From NCBI GenBank assembly GCA_963755155.1, contig CAVWIV010000015.1, positions 1 through 64,000 on the forward strand: a stretch of 64,000 bases of DNA. Reading direction: 5' to 3'. The notes under the pieces are model-generated. The model did no database searches. It was not told the DNA's origin and saw nothing but the letters and a program-made list of their open reading frames with translations. Source of the stretch: PALSA-612 sp963755155. Lineage in GTDB: Bacteria > Actinomycetota > Thermoleophilia > Gaiellales > Gaiellaceae. The position numbers and the translations under genes are program-made. The stretch's first letter is position 1; each line of letters opens with the position of its first letter. Positions 43,581 to 53,303 of the stretch are shown one piece after another.

Positions 43581-46497
43581 GTGCCGCTGACACTGCTCGC
43601 GGGGCCCGCGAACGCCGGCAAGATCGCCCTCCTGCTCGACCGCTATGCGGCGGACATCGCGCGCGAGCCGGTGCTCGTCGTCCCGAACCGGGCGGAGGTT
43701 CAGCGCGTGCAGCGCGATCTCGTCGCGGGCGGGAAGGCGCTCGTCGGCGGCTCCGTGGGCACGTTCGACGACCTGTTCGCCGGCATCGCCCGCGGCAACG
43801 GCGACCACCGCGCGGTGCTTTCGGACGCCCAGCGCGGGCTGCTGCTGAGACGTATCGCGCGGGACACATCGCGCTTCGCCGGCTACGCGGAGACACTGGG
43901 AGCCACGCTCGCGGAGCTCGAGGCGGGGCTTGTCGAGCCCGAGGACCTCGAGCCTGAGCTCGCGGATCTTCTGCGCACGTATCGCGACGAGCTCGACCGA
44001 CTCGAGCGTTGGGACCGCGATCGCGAGCGGCGCTACGCGGCCGACCGCGTGGCCGGCGATCTCGCCGCGTGGGACGGCCGTCCCGTGTACGCCTACGGAT
44101 TCGAGGATCTCACCGCGGCGCAGTGGGCGCTCGTCGAGGGGCTGTCGGCCCGCGCCGACGTCACCGTGTCGCTCCCGTACGAGCCGGCGCGCCTGGCGTT
44201 CACCGCGCTGGAGCGGACGGCGGCGACGTTGTCCAAGCAGGCCGCGGGGCGCATCGAGGAGCTCCCCGCCGCAGTCCGAGCGCTACGTGCGGCCCGCGCT
44301 GGCGCATCTCGAGCGCCGGTTGTTCGTCGACGGCGACGCGCCTGCTCCGCCCCTCGAGGGAGCCGTGCGCTTCCTCGAGGCGCCGGGTGCGCGCGGCGTG
44401 CTCGAGCTCGTCGGCGAGGAGATCCTCGAGCTCATCCGGGGCGAAACGAGCCGCGGCTGACATCGCGGTCGTGGCACCCGCCCTGGAGCGCTGGCGCGCG
44501 CCGCTCGAGACGGCGTTCACCGGGCTCGGCATCCCGTACGCGGCCGAGGGCCCGACGAGGCTCGGCCAGACGCCGTTCGGCGGCGCACTGCTCTCGTTGC
44601 TCCGCTTCGCGTGGCTCGGCGGCGGACGTCACGACCTCTACGGGTTCATGCGGTCTCCGTACTCGGGTCTTCGCCGCGACCACGTCGACTTCCTCGAAGG
44701 ACGGCTGCGCGGGCGCGCCATCCACACGCCGGAGCGCGTGGAGGCGGAGACGCTCAGGCTGCGCGGCCAGCCGCTGCCGTTCCTCGACACGCTGCGTTCG
44801 GGCAGCTCGAACCAGGAGGCGGTGAGGACGCTCGCCGCGACGATGCTGCCCGCGGCGCACGGCCTCGGCGGGCCTCCGACCTCCGACGCGGGCCGGCTCG
44901 ACCTGCGCGCGTTCGAGGCGACCCTGCGCGCGCTGGAGGAGCTGGATGCGTGGCAGGCGCTCACGGGGAAGCGTCGACGCCGAGGATGTCGTGTACGGCC
45001 TCGAGCGCGCGGTTGTCGGCGGCGGGCCTGCCAGGCAGCCCGGCCGTGTCGCGGTGCTCGACATGCTTCGCGCGCGCACGAGGCATTACGAGGTCGTCTT
45101 CGTGCTCGGCCTCGAGGAGGGAACGCTGCCCAGGCGCGCCGGCCCGGCGAGCCTGCTCGACGACGACGCCCGGCGCGCGATCGAGGAGCGGTCACGCCGC
45201 GCCCGGATCGCGCGGCCGGATCCCGTCGCCGCCGACCGGTATCTCTTCTACACGGCGTGCACCCGCGCGACGCGTCGCCTGTACCTCGTCCGCGAGGCCG
45301 CGACGGACGACGGGTCGCCGCGCGAGCCGAGCCCGTTCTGGGAGGACGTGCGCGCGCTGTTCTCGGCCGACGACGTCGCACGGTGGACGAGGCGACGGCA
45401 GCTCTCGGAGGCGACCTGGCCGATGGATCGCGCGCCGACGGAGCGCGAGCGCCTGCGCGCGATCGCCGCGCTGGCCGCCGTGGATCCCGACGCCACGACC
45501 GCCGTCGCCCGTGCGAACGGCTGGGATCGCCGGCTCGATCGCGCGCGCGTCGCGTTCTCGCGCCCCACGCGGCTCACCCACCCGGTCGTGCTGAGCGAGC
45601 TGAAGGCGCGGGCGACGTTCGGCGTCACCGAGCTCGAGCTATTCGCCGACTGCTCCTCGATGTGGTTCGTCGAGCGCGTCATCGATCCACGGTGCGATCG
45701 ACGCGCGCGTCGACGCCCGCCTGCGCGGCCAGGTGGCGCACCAGGCCCTCTTCAAGCTCTTCTCGGGGCTGCCCAAGCGCATCGGCTCCGACCGCATCGA
45801 GGCCGAGCGCCTCGACGAGACGCTCGCGTTCCTCGAGGAGTGCGTGCGCGAGGCGGTGGCCGGCCAGACGAGCCGCATCGAGCTCACCGACGTCGAGCGG
45901 CTCGAGCTCGAGCAAGGCCTGCTCCGCGACCTCGGCGAGTTCGTACGTGGAGAAGCGCGGTCGGAGCTGCCGCTCGTGCCGCGAAGGTTCGAGGTGTCGT
46001 TCGGCAGCGAGCGCTCCGCGCCCGGGCTCAAGGCGGGGCTCGACCTCGGCGGCTTCGCCGTGAGCGGGAAGATCGACCGCGTCGACCTCGACCCGTTCTC
46101 CGCGCGCGGCATCGTCCAGGACTACAAGAGCGGCAAGGCGGCTCACTCTGCGGCGAAGATCGAGTCCGAGCTCAAGCTTCAGATCCCGCTCTACATGCTC
46201 GTCCTCCGCGACCTGCTCGGCGTGGAGCCGGTGGGCGGCCTCTACCGCGCGCTGGCGGGCGAGCGCAGCGCCCGCGGCGTGCTCCGCGCGAGCGCCCGCG
46301 AGGATCTCGTGCCGGGGTTCTCGCCTCGGGACTACCTCGACGACGAGGCGTTCTGGGCGCTCGTGGACCAGGCCGCCGACCGCGCTCGCGGCTCAGTCGG
46401 CCGCATCCGGGAGGGACACGTCCTGCACGATCCGAAGGGCGGTTCGTGCCCGTCGTGGTGCGAGCGCGGCCCCATCTGCCGGGTGAGGCGCCCGTGA
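43581..46497 (+). CDS. AddB-like ATP-dependent helicase/nuclease subunit, four frame breaks
   Basis: Starts VPLTLLAGPANAGKIALLLD: a Walker-A-like loop whose final Thr/Ser is replaced by Ile. Frames join near 44268 (into RYVRPALAHLERRLFVDGD), 44452 (into ADIAVVAPALERWRAPLETA), 44975 (into VDAEDVVYGLERAVVGGGPA) and 45695 (into DARVDARLRGQVAHQALFKL). Helicase-like parts: VVFVLGLEEGTLPRRAGPA and YLFYTACTRATRRLYLVRE. The C-terminus is a PD-(D/E)XK nuclease: GKIDRVDLD then GIVQDYKSGKA. Cysteines in FADCSSMWF and SCPSWCERGPICR form an AddB-type Fe-S site. Overlaps the AddA-like gene by 4 bases (GTGA). Confidence 0.82.
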
Positions 46498-49400
46498 CCA
46501 CCGTCACCGAGCCCCAGGCCCCGAACCCCGAGCAGGCCGTCGCCATCGACGCCGGCGGGACGGTGTTCGTCTCGGCGGGCGCCGGCACGGGCAAGACGAC
46601 AGTCATCGTCGAGCGGTTCGTCCGGGCCGTCGAGCGTGGCGTCGACGTCGGCTCGATTCTCGTCGTGACGTTCACCGAGCGCGCCGCGGGCGAGCTCAGG
46701 TCGCGCATCAGGGCAAGGCTCCTTCAGTCCGGTCGCGCCGATCTCGCACGGGAGCTCGACGGCGCGTGGATCTCGACGATTCACGGATTCTGCCACCGGC
46801 TGCTCCGTGCGTATCCCGCGGCGGCAGGCGTCGATCCCCGCTTCCGCGTGCTCGACGAGAGCCAGGCGAGCGTGCTGCGGGCGGAGGCGTTCGGCGTCGC
46901 GCTGGCGGAGTTCTGCTCGGACGAGCATCCGGAGCGGGTCAAGCTGCTCGCGACGTACGGCGCGGTCGGCCTGCGCCGCATGCTCGGCGGGGTCGCGGAG
47001 ACGCTGCGGGCAGCCGGCCGGCCGCTCGAGCTCGGCCTCCAGGAGGAGCCGGAGCTCGACCAGCGGATCGCGGAGCTGAGGGCAGCCGCGACGAGGGCAC
47101 TCGCGGAGACGGACGGCGAGGCCGGGACGGACGACGCGCGCGCCATCCTCGCCCGCGCCGTCCAGCTGCTGGACGGCAAGCCGCATGTCGACCTCCTGCT
47201 CGACCTGTCCGAGATCGCGGTCAAGGGCCGCGGCAAGGAACGCTTCGCCGCGTACGAGGACCTGCGGCTCGCGCTGGAGCAGACGGCGCTCAACGTCGCT
47301 GCGGTCCGCGACCGGGACCTGCTGCAGGAGCTGCTCACGCTCTTCGACGACGCGTATCAGCGTGCGAAGGACGCGGAGAGCGCACTCGACTTCGAGGATC
47401 TCCAGCTCCGCGCCCGCGATCTGCTCTCGCAAGACGAGACGGTGCGGGGCAGCGAGCGCCTTCGCTTCCGGTCGATCATGGTCGACGAGTTCCAGGACAC
47501 GAACCGGCTGCAGTGCGAGATCGTCGACCAGTTCGACCCGGAAGAGCTCTTCTTCGTGGGGGACGAGTTCCAGTCCATCTACCGCTTCCGGCACGCGGAC
47601 TTGGAGGTCTTCAGGGAGCGTCGTGCCGAGTCGGAGGGCGTGCTGCCGCTGCGCGCGAACTACCGCTCGCGGCCGGAGCTGCTCGATGTCGTGAACGAGC
47701 TCTTCGCCGCAGACTTCGGGGAGGGCTACGAGCCGCTCGTGGCCGCGGGCCGCTTCCCCGATCCCGCCAAGGGCCCGGCCGTCGAGCTGCTCGTCAACGA
47801 CAAGCGAAGCTACAAGGAGTCGGGCGGCGACTGGCGGCGTGGTGAAGCACGTGCCGCCGCTCAGCGCGTGCGGGAGCTCTGCGACCTGGGAGAGGCGACG
47901 CCCGGGGAGATCGTCTTCCTCTTCGCTGCGGGCACCGATGCGGAGGTGTTCGAGGAAGAGTTGCGCGCCGTCGGCCTGCCGACCTACCGGGCGGCGGGCC
48001 GCGGGTACTTCGCGCAGCAGCAGGTGCTCGACGTGCTCGCGTACCTGCGGCTGCTGCACAACCGCTACGACGACGAGGCGCTTGCGGCCGTGCTCGCTTC
48101 GCCGCTCGTCGGCGTGTCGAACGACGCGCTCGTGCTGCTGCGGCGCGCGGCGAGCCGCCGGCCGCTCTTCTCCGGCCTCGAGCGCCAGCTGCCGCAGAGC
48201 CTTGCGGCACGCGACGAGCAACTCTTCCGTGCGTTCCGGCAGCGATACGACCGTCTCGTGGCACTCTCGGCGACGGCCGGTCTCGAGCGGCTGATCGACC
48301 AGATCGTCTCCGAGCACGACTACGACCTCGCAGTGCTTGCGCAGCACGACGGGCGCCGTCGCTACGCGAATCTCCGGAAGCTCGGGCGGCTCGCGCGCTC
48401 GTACGAGGCTCTTCGCGGCCGCGACGTGGAAGGGTTCGTCCGGTTCGTCGCAGAGAGGCAGGCGTCCGGCGCTCACGAGGCCGAGGCGTTCGCGGTGGAG
48501 GAGGGAAGCGACGCCGTTCGGCTGCTCACGATCCATGCGGCGAAGGGCCTCGAGTTTCGCGTCGTCGTCGTCGCCGACGCGGGACGCGACCGGCCACCGT
48601 CACGCGGAGAGGAGATCATCTGCCGCTCCGACGGGCTCTTCGGCTTCAAGGTGCTGAACCCGGCAACGGGGAAGCGCCGCGGCGCGTTCGACTACGAGGC
48701 CGTGCGCTCGGCCGAGCAGGCCGCGGAGGAGGCGGAGCGCCTGCGCCTCTACTACGTCGCGATGACGCGGGCGATCGACCGCCTGCTCGTCTCCGGGTCG
48801 ATCGATCCCTCGCGGGGGCAGGAGGCCCGAACGCCGATGGCGTGGGTGCTCGACCGGCTCGGCTCCTTGTCCCTCGACGAGGTCGGCGACGAGCCGCACG
48901 TCGTCGAGCAGGGCGCCGCCAGGATCCTCGTACGCGTGAATCGTCACCACGCCGAGGTCGAGGAGACGGCGAGCGAGCCCGAGGCAGTTGTAGAGGAGCA
49001 GCTCGCGCTCTTCTCTGCCGAGCAGGAGGACGCGACGGCGGAGACCCCCGTCGCGGCGCTGCCGCCGCTCGAGCTCGTGGAGTCGCCTCCCGCGTACGAG
49101 CCGCGCCGGCTCTCGTACAGCGCGCTGGCGACGTTCGACGAGTGCCGCGCGAAGTTCTACGCGCGATACGTCGCCGGAATGCGCGAACGGCGGGGCGAGA
49201 TTGCGCTCGGCGCTGTCGGCGTCGGGTCAGCGGTACACGAGCTGCTCGAGGGGATCGATCTCGCCGCCCCGGCTGTCCCCGCCGACCTCGCTGCGCTTCA
49301 ACCCGGTGCGACGCCCGAGGAGCTCGAGCGGATCGAGGGCTTCCTCGCGTCGTACTGTGGCTCGAAGCTCGCCGCCCGGATCTCGGCGCTCGAGGGTGCG

Positions 49401-49829
49401 AGGAAGGAGCAGTCGTTCTCGTTCGAGCACGACGGCGTCGTGTTGCACGGCTTCATCGACGTGCTCGCTCTGGGCCCGCACGCGCTCGTCGTCGACTTCA
49501 AGACGAACGCGCTCGGGGACGCGTCGCCCGAGGAGGTGACCGAGGCGGACTACGGCCTGCAGCGGCTCGTGTACGCGCTGGCGTGCTTCCGCGCCGGAGC
49601 GGAGAAGGTCGAGGTCGTCTACCAGTTCCTCGAGCGGCCGGACGAGCCCGTCGTGACGCTCTTCACGTCCGGCGACGTTCCGCAGCTCGAGGCGCAGCTC
49701 TCGGTTGCCATCGGGCGCATCCGCGCGGGCGCGTTCGTGCCCACGCCGAGCGAGCGCGCGTGCGCCGACTGCCCGGCGCTCGACGTCGTCTGCGCGGGAA
49801 CGCGCCTGCGAACGGCCGTTGGCGCGTAG
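46494..49829 (+). CDS. AddA-like UvrD-family helicase with C-terminal RecB-type nuclease domain
   Basis: 1,111 residues from GTG 46494. Motif Q/I: PEQAVAIDAGGTVFVSAGAG then GKTTVIVERF; Ia TFTERAAGELRSRIRARLL; II IMVDEFQDTNRLQCEIVDQF; III ELFFVGDEFQSIYRFRHADL; V LLTIHAAKGLEFRVVVVADA; VI LRLYYVAMTRAIDRLLVSGS. The nuclease domain has YSALATFDECRAKFYARYVA, LHGFIDVLALG and ALVVDFKTNALG, and ends with cysteines CADCPALDVVC. With the AddB-like subunit it should resect double-strand breaks and hand over to RecA. Intact in this sequence. AdnAB-type subunits are an alternative naming. Confidence 0.92.
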   Translation: MTTVTEPQAPNPEQAVAIDAGGTVFVSAGAGTGKTTVIVERFVRAVERGVDVGSILVVTFTERAAGELRSRIRARLLQSGRADLARELDGAWISTIHGFCHRLLRAYPAAAGVDPRFRVLDESQASVLRAEAFGVALAEFCSDEHPERVKLLATYGAVGLRRMLGGVAETLRAAGRPLELGLQEEPELDQRIAELRAAATRALAETDGEAGTDDARAILARAVQLLDGKPHVDLLLDLSEIAVKGRGKERFAAYEDLRLALEQTALNVAAVRDRDLLQELLTLFDDAYQRAKDAESALDFEDLQLRARDLLSQDETVRGSERLRFRSIMVDEFQDTNRLQCEIVDQFDPEELFFVGDEFQSIYRFRHADLEVFRERRAESEGVLPLRANYRSRPELLDVVNELFAADFGEGYEPLVAAGRFPDPAKGPAVELLVNDKRSYKESGGDWRRGEARAAAQRVRELCDLGEATPGEIVFLFAAGTDAEVFEEELRAVGLPTYRAAGRGYFAQQQVLDVLAYLRLLHNRYDDEALAAVLASPLVGVSNDALVLLRRAASRRPLFSGLERQLPQSLAARDEQLFRAFRQRYDRLVALSATAGLERLIDQIVSEHDYDLAVLAQHDGRRRYANLRKLGRLARSYEALRGRDVEGFVRFVAERQASGAHEAEAFAVEEGSDAVRLLTIHAAKGLEFRVVVVADAGRDRPPSRGEEIICRSDGLFGFKVLNPATGKRRGAFDYEAVRSAEQAAEEAERLRLYYVAMTRAIDRLLVSGSIDPSRGQEARTPMAWVLDRLGSLSLDEVGDEPHVVEQGAARILVRVNRHHAEVEETASEPEAVVEEQLALFSAEQEDATAETPVAALPPLELVESPPAYEPRRLSYSALATFDECRAKFYARYVAGMRERRGEIALGAVGVGSAVHELLEGIDLAAPAVPADLAALQPGATPEELERIEGFLASYCGSKLAARISALEGARKEQSFSFEHDGVVLHGFIDVLALGPHALVVDFKTNALGDASPEEVTEADYGLQRLVYALACFRAGAEKVEVVYQFLERPDEPVVTLFTSGDVPQLEAQLSVAIGRIRAGAFVPTPSERACADCPALDVVCAGTRLRTAVGA

Positions 49830-49854
49830 CTTCGTCTCGGAAGCCCGGAGGCGC

Positions 49855-50488
49855 GTGGGGCCGAAGCGGGAGCGCATCGGCCCGGCGATCGCGCGCCTGC
49901 GCGCCGCGCACCCGGATGCGGCGATCGCCCTGCGCACGGGGTCGGAGCTCGAGCTGCTCGTCGCCGTGATGCTCTCGGCCCAGACGACCGACGTGAACGT
50001 CAATCGCGTCACCGAGCAGCTCTTTCGGAAGTACCGCCGGCCGGAGGACTACCTCGCCGTGCCCGAGGAGGAGCTCCAGCGCGACATCTACGCGACGGGG
50101 TTCTTCCGGCAGAAGGCGCGCGCCCTGCGCGGGACGATGCGGATGCTGATCGAGGAGTACGACGGCCGCGTCCCGCGGACGGTCGACGAGCTCGTGCGGC
50201 TGCCCGGCGTCGCTCGCAAGACCGCGAACGTCGTCGCTAGCGAGCTCGGCACATCCCCAGGGCGTCGTCGTCGACACGCACGTGCGGCGGCTCTCGCAGC
50301 GACTCGGCTTCACGCGCCACGACGATCCGGTGAAGATCGAGCGCGACCTCGTCCGCCTCGTGCCCCGGGAAGAGTGGGGGCTCTTCCCGCATCTCCTCAT
50401 CTGGCACGGCCGGCGCGTCTGCCTCGCGCGCGCGCCGCGTTGCGAGGACTGCGTGCTCGTCGACCTGTGTCCCGCTGCGCGCGTCTAG
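49855..50488 (+). CDS. nth: Endonuclease III, one frame break
   Basis: DNA glycosylase/AP lyase for oxidised pyrimidines. LELLVAVMLSAQTTDVNVNR, HhH motif RLPGVARKTANVVASELG with the catalytic Lys, then after a one-base shift near 50258 VVVDTHVRRLSQRLGF with the catalytic Asp, and the Fe-S cluster CLARAPRCEDCVLVDLC (C-x6-C-x2-C-x5-C). GTG 49855 has GGAGG close upstream; TTG 49819, overlapping the AddA-like stop, is an alternative. Stop shares CTAG with the PAS gene. Confidence 0.92.
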
Positions 50489-50935
50489 ACCGGAGTGAGC
50501 GCCACGAGCAGACCCGCCGTCCTCGTCGTAGGCGGGGAAGAGGTCGGCGGTGACGCACTTCAAGGCTCCCGATGCCGCCTTCAGCTCGAGCTTCTGGTCG
50601 AGCTGCCTGACGCCCCACTCGAGCGCCGTCGCGATCGGGTTGGGCTCGGATTCGTCGCCGTTCAGCGAGAGCGCCTCCTCGATCGGGTGGCCCATGAGGT
50701 CTCGCTCGGTGTAGCCGGTCAGCTCGAAGACACCTCGCCCGACGGCGAGGATGCGGCCGGTGCCGTCACACACGACGAAGCCCGTCGTCGGCGCGGGGTA
50801 GTAGTCGTCCATCAGCTCGAAGAGGAACCCGAAGCCGCAGCGGCCGCAGCCGACGGCGGTCGGGTCGACAAGGCTCGCCCGGCGATCGTGGTCGATCGAC
50901 CGTTGCTTACAGTTCGGACAGATGAAGTACGGCAC
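50485..50935 (-). CDS. Zinc-ribbon plus PAS domain protein, one frame break
   Basis: About 150 residues. Residues 1-35: MPYFICPNCKQRSIDHDRRA and VGCGRCGFGF, a two-knuckle zinc ribbon. Residues 40-145: a PAS domain, GFVVCDGTGRILAVGRGVFE, LTGYTERDLMGHPIEEALSL, KAASGALKCVTADLFPAYDE. A shift near 50517 gives the end GLLVALTPV. No output domain, so it must signal through a partner. The PAS fold may bind a small ligand or flavin. Upstream region 50936-51051 holds dyads and repeats. Confidence 0.8.
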
Positions 50936-50958
50936 GGCCGGCTCAGATTAGCCGCGGT

Positions 50959-51029
50959 CTGTCCGTCCAGTCGGCCAGAACGGACAGGTCCTAGTGTCTG
51001 ACACTGAGGTGTGCCAATTCTGTGCCAAT
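50959..51029. repeat. Hairpin, short palindrome and tandem TGTGCCAAT repeats upstream of the PAS gene
   Basis: Three elements lie in the 116-bp gap between trxB and the PAS gene. A 7-bp stem pairs 50959-50965 (CTGTCCG) with 50981-50987 (CGGACAG). A perfect palindrome AGTGTCTGACACT lies at 50993-51005. Two copies of TGTGCCAAT lie at 51010-51018 and 51021-51029, 11 bp apart, about one helical turn. They could terminate trxB and act as operators for the PAS gene. Function unknown. Confidence 0.55.
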
Positions 51030-51051
51030 CGCTCCACAGGGGGATCGGCTA

Positions 51052-52032
51052 CTACGTACGGACGCGCTCGGCCACGGCCTGACGCTCGTGCGCTTGCTCG
51101 GTCAGGAAGCGCTCGGCGTCGAGTGCGGCCATGCACCCTGACCCGGCGGCCGTCACGGCCTGCCTGTACACGTGGTCCTGGACGTCGCCCGCTGCAAAGA
51201 CGCCGGCGATGTTCGTCTCCGTCGAGCCCGGCTTGGCGATGAGGTACCCGGCCTCGTCGTGGTCGAGCCAATCGAGGAACAGGGCTGTCGACGGGTCGTG
51301 CCCTATGGCGACGAAGAGGCCGTCCGCCGGGACCTCGCGCGTCTCGCCTGTCTCCATATGGCGCAGGACGACACCGGTCACCTTGCCGACGTCCTCGCCC
51401 AGGACACTCTCGACGACGTACGGAGTCAGGATCTCGATCTTCTCGTTCTCCCGTGCGCGGTCGACCATGATCGGCGACGCCCGGAACTCGTCGCGCCGGT
51501 GCACGAGCGTCACGCTCGTCGCGAACTTCGTGAGGAACGTCGCCTCCTCCATCGCCGAGTCGCCGCCGCCGACGACGACGACGTTTCGCTCCCGGAAGAA
51601 CGCGGCGTCGCACACGGCGCAGTACGACACCCCTCGCCCCTGGAGCGAGAGCTCCGTGTCGAGACCCAGCTGCCGCGCATTGGCGCCCGTCGCGACGATG
51701 ACCGCCTCGGCGCGATGCTCGTGGTCGCCCACGTGTACGCGAAACGGCCTCTCCGAGAAGTCGACGCGCGTGACGTCGTCCGTGAGGAACTCAGCCCCGA
51801 AGCGCTCGGATTGCCGGCGGAAGTCCTGCATCATCGCCGGCCCGAGGATGCCGTCGGGATAGCCGGGGTAGTTCTCGACGTCACTCGTGATCATGAGCTG
51901 GCCGCCCCACTGGATGCCCTCGATGACGAGCGGGCGGAGGTTCGCCCGCGCGGCGTAGAGGGCTGCCGTGTAGCCGGCGGGGCCGCCGCCGATGACGATG
52001 AGGTCGCGCACGCCTTCCGTGGTCATTTCCAC
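51052..52032 (-). CDS. trxB: Thioredoxin reductase
   Basis: 326 residues. FAD motif LIVIGGGPAGYTAALYAARA, WGGQLMITSDVENYPGYPDG, redox-active CAVCDAAFF (usual form C-A-T-C-D-G; here Val and Ala replace Thr and Gly, both Cys kept), NADPH motif VVVVGGGDSAMEEATFLTKF and the C-terminal FAD box GVFAAGDVQDHVYRQAVTAA. Reduces thioredoxin with NADPH in the cytoplasm. No thioredoxin gene adjoins it. In-frame ATGs lie at the N-terminus (MEMTTEG). Confidence 0.95.
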   Translation of the reverse strand: MEMTTEGVRDLIVIGGGPAGYTAALYAARANLRPLVIEGIQWGGQLMITSDVENYPGYPDGILGPAMMQDFRRQSERFGAEFLTDDVTRVDFSERPFRVHVGDHEHRAEAVIVATGANARQLGLDTELSLQGRGVSYCAVCDAAFFRERNVVVVGGGDSAMEEATFLTKFATSVTLVHRRDEFRASPIMVDRARENEKIEILTPYVVESVLGEDVGKVTGVVLRHMETGETREVPADGLFVAIGHDPSTALFLDWLDHDEAGYLIAKPGSTETNIAGVFAAGDVQDHVYRQAVTAAGSGCMAALDAERFLTEQAHERQAVAERVRT

Positions 52033-52077
52033 TCCACTGTAAAGGGCGGGCGGCGTGCCCCACCACGGGAGTAAACG

Positions 52078-53148
52078 TCAGGCGGCGTCTACGGCTTCCA
52101 GCTGTGGCGACGACGCATGTGCATCGAGCGTTTCCTGCTCGGCTGCGCGCTCGAGCTTCCCGTCGAACTTGTCGAACCGCTTCTCGGAGTCGATGTACTT
52201 CGTCTGCGCGTTCGACAGGTGCTTGCCGACGAGCTCGAAGTCCACGCGCATCTTCAGGAAGTCGTTTCGGAGGTCGGCGACGTACGCCATCACCTCGTGG
52301 GCGTTCTGCTCGAACTCCATGCCCTTGAGCCCGAATGCGATCACCTGGAGATACGCCGTGAACGTCGTGCCCGACGTCGGATACACCCGCCGGCTGTGGG
52401 CGTGATCGAGCAGCGCTCCGGTCTTGCCGGACACGAGCTCGTAGTAGATGGCCTCGGCCGGGAGGTACATGAAGGCGAAGTCGTACGTGCCCTCGGCGGG
52501 CTTGATGTACTTCTCTGCCACCGCGTCGACGTGGCCCTTCATGTCGCGCGCGAAGGCCTTCTCGTAGAGCGTCCGCGATGCGTCGTCCGGAGCCTCGATC
52601 ATCCGCTGGAAGTTGTCGAGCGGGAACTTCGCGTCGACGGGGATCAGCTTCTCGACCTTGATCACGGCGTCGACCCGCTCGCCGCTCTTGAAGCCGTACT
52701 GGATCTCGTAGGCGGACGGCGGCAGCCGATCGCGCAGGAGGTTCTCGAGCAGCAGCTCGCCGAACCCTCCGCGTGCCTTCGGCGGGCGCAGGACGTGCTC
52801 GAGCCTCGAGATCTGCTCCGCCTGCTGAAGCATCTGAGACGTCGCCCCGTCGAGCTTCGTGAGCCGCTCGACCAGGTCCTTCGCAGTCTCGCCCGTCGAC
52901 TGCTGGGTCGACAGCAGGCGCCCGTCGATCCCCTCCAGCCGCCGGTCGACGCGCTCGTCGATCTCCCCGAGCCGGCGGTCGAGCCGCTGCTCGATGCCGC
53001 CGAGGCGCTCGTCCACGAGAGTCTTGCCGTTGCGCGCGAGCGCGACGATGAGCGCGGCGAGCGCCGCTGCGGCGAGGATCGTTATGAGAAGTGCAGCTAG
53101 CACGAAGGGCCGACGAGCGTAGCGCGGGCGTCGGACAGACGCCCTCAA
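52078..53148 (-). CDS. rmuC: DNA recombination protein RmuC
   Basis: 356 residues from TTG 53148 (GTG 53103 is an alternative). One N-terminal membrane helix (PFVLAALLITILAAAALAAL), a coiled coil of repeating EIDERVDRRLEGIDGRL-type heptads, then the RmuC core: RGGFGELLLENLLRDRLPPS, AYEIQYGFKSGERVDAVIKV, IPVDAKFPLDNFQRMIEAPD and AEGTYDFAFMYLPAEAIYYE. It limits DNA inversion at short repeats in other bacteria. Divergent from dinG, with a large dyad between them. Confidence 0.93.
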   Translation of the reverse strand: MRASVRRPRYARRPFVLAALLITILAAAALAALIVALARNGKTLVDERLGGIEQRLDRRLGEIDERVDRRLEGIDGRLLSTQQSTGETAKDLVERLTKLDGATSQMLQQAEQISRLEHVLRPPKARGGFGELLLENLLRDRLPPSAYEIQYGFKSGERVDAVIKVEKLIPVDAKFPLDNFQRMIEAPDDASRTLYEKAFARDMKGHVDAVAEKYIKPAEGTYDFAFMYLPAEAIYYELVSGKTGALLDHAHSRRVYPTSGTTFTAYLQVIAFGLKGMEFEQNAHEVMAYVADLRNDFLKMRVDFELVGKHLSNAQTKYIDSEKRFDKFDGKLERAAEQETLDAHASSPQLEAVDAA

Positions 53149-53152
53149 AAGA

Positions 53153-53192
53153 CATCAGATCCGGCTGGCCCGAAAGCCCGCCGGATCTGATG
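53153..53192. promoter_or_regulatory. 13-bp perfect inverted repeat in the rmuC-dinG divergent region
   Basis: CATCAGATCCGGC (53153-53165) is exactly inverted at 53180-53192, with a 14-base spacer. It starts five bases upstream of the rmuC start codon and 111 bases before dinG. Being upstream of both divergent genes, it is unlikely to be a terminator for either. A symmetric operator or a 5'-UTR hairpin controlling rmuC is plausible. It does not resemble the classical actinobacterial SOS box. Confidence 0.55.
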
Positions 53193-53303
53193 GCAGGACT
53201 CTAGGGGGCGGGCAACAGCTCCGTCAAGAGCCCCGCGCGAAGAAAATCTCGCTCGGAGCGGACTTTTCCCGGCGACCGCCGCCGCGCTCCATACGCTGCC
53301 TGC

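Noticed and set aside
44946..49829. A continuous 1,627-codon frame that looks like a giant nuclease-helicase fusion
   Set aside because: It joins the last frame-shifted part of the AddB-like gene to the AddA-like gene by chance. The AddA-like start GTG 46494 overlaps the real AddB stop at 46495-46497 in another frame.
53153..53192. The rmuC-dinG inverted repeat as an intrinsic terminator
   Set aside because: It lies upstream of both divergent genes, has no T-tract on either side, and no gene ends next to it.
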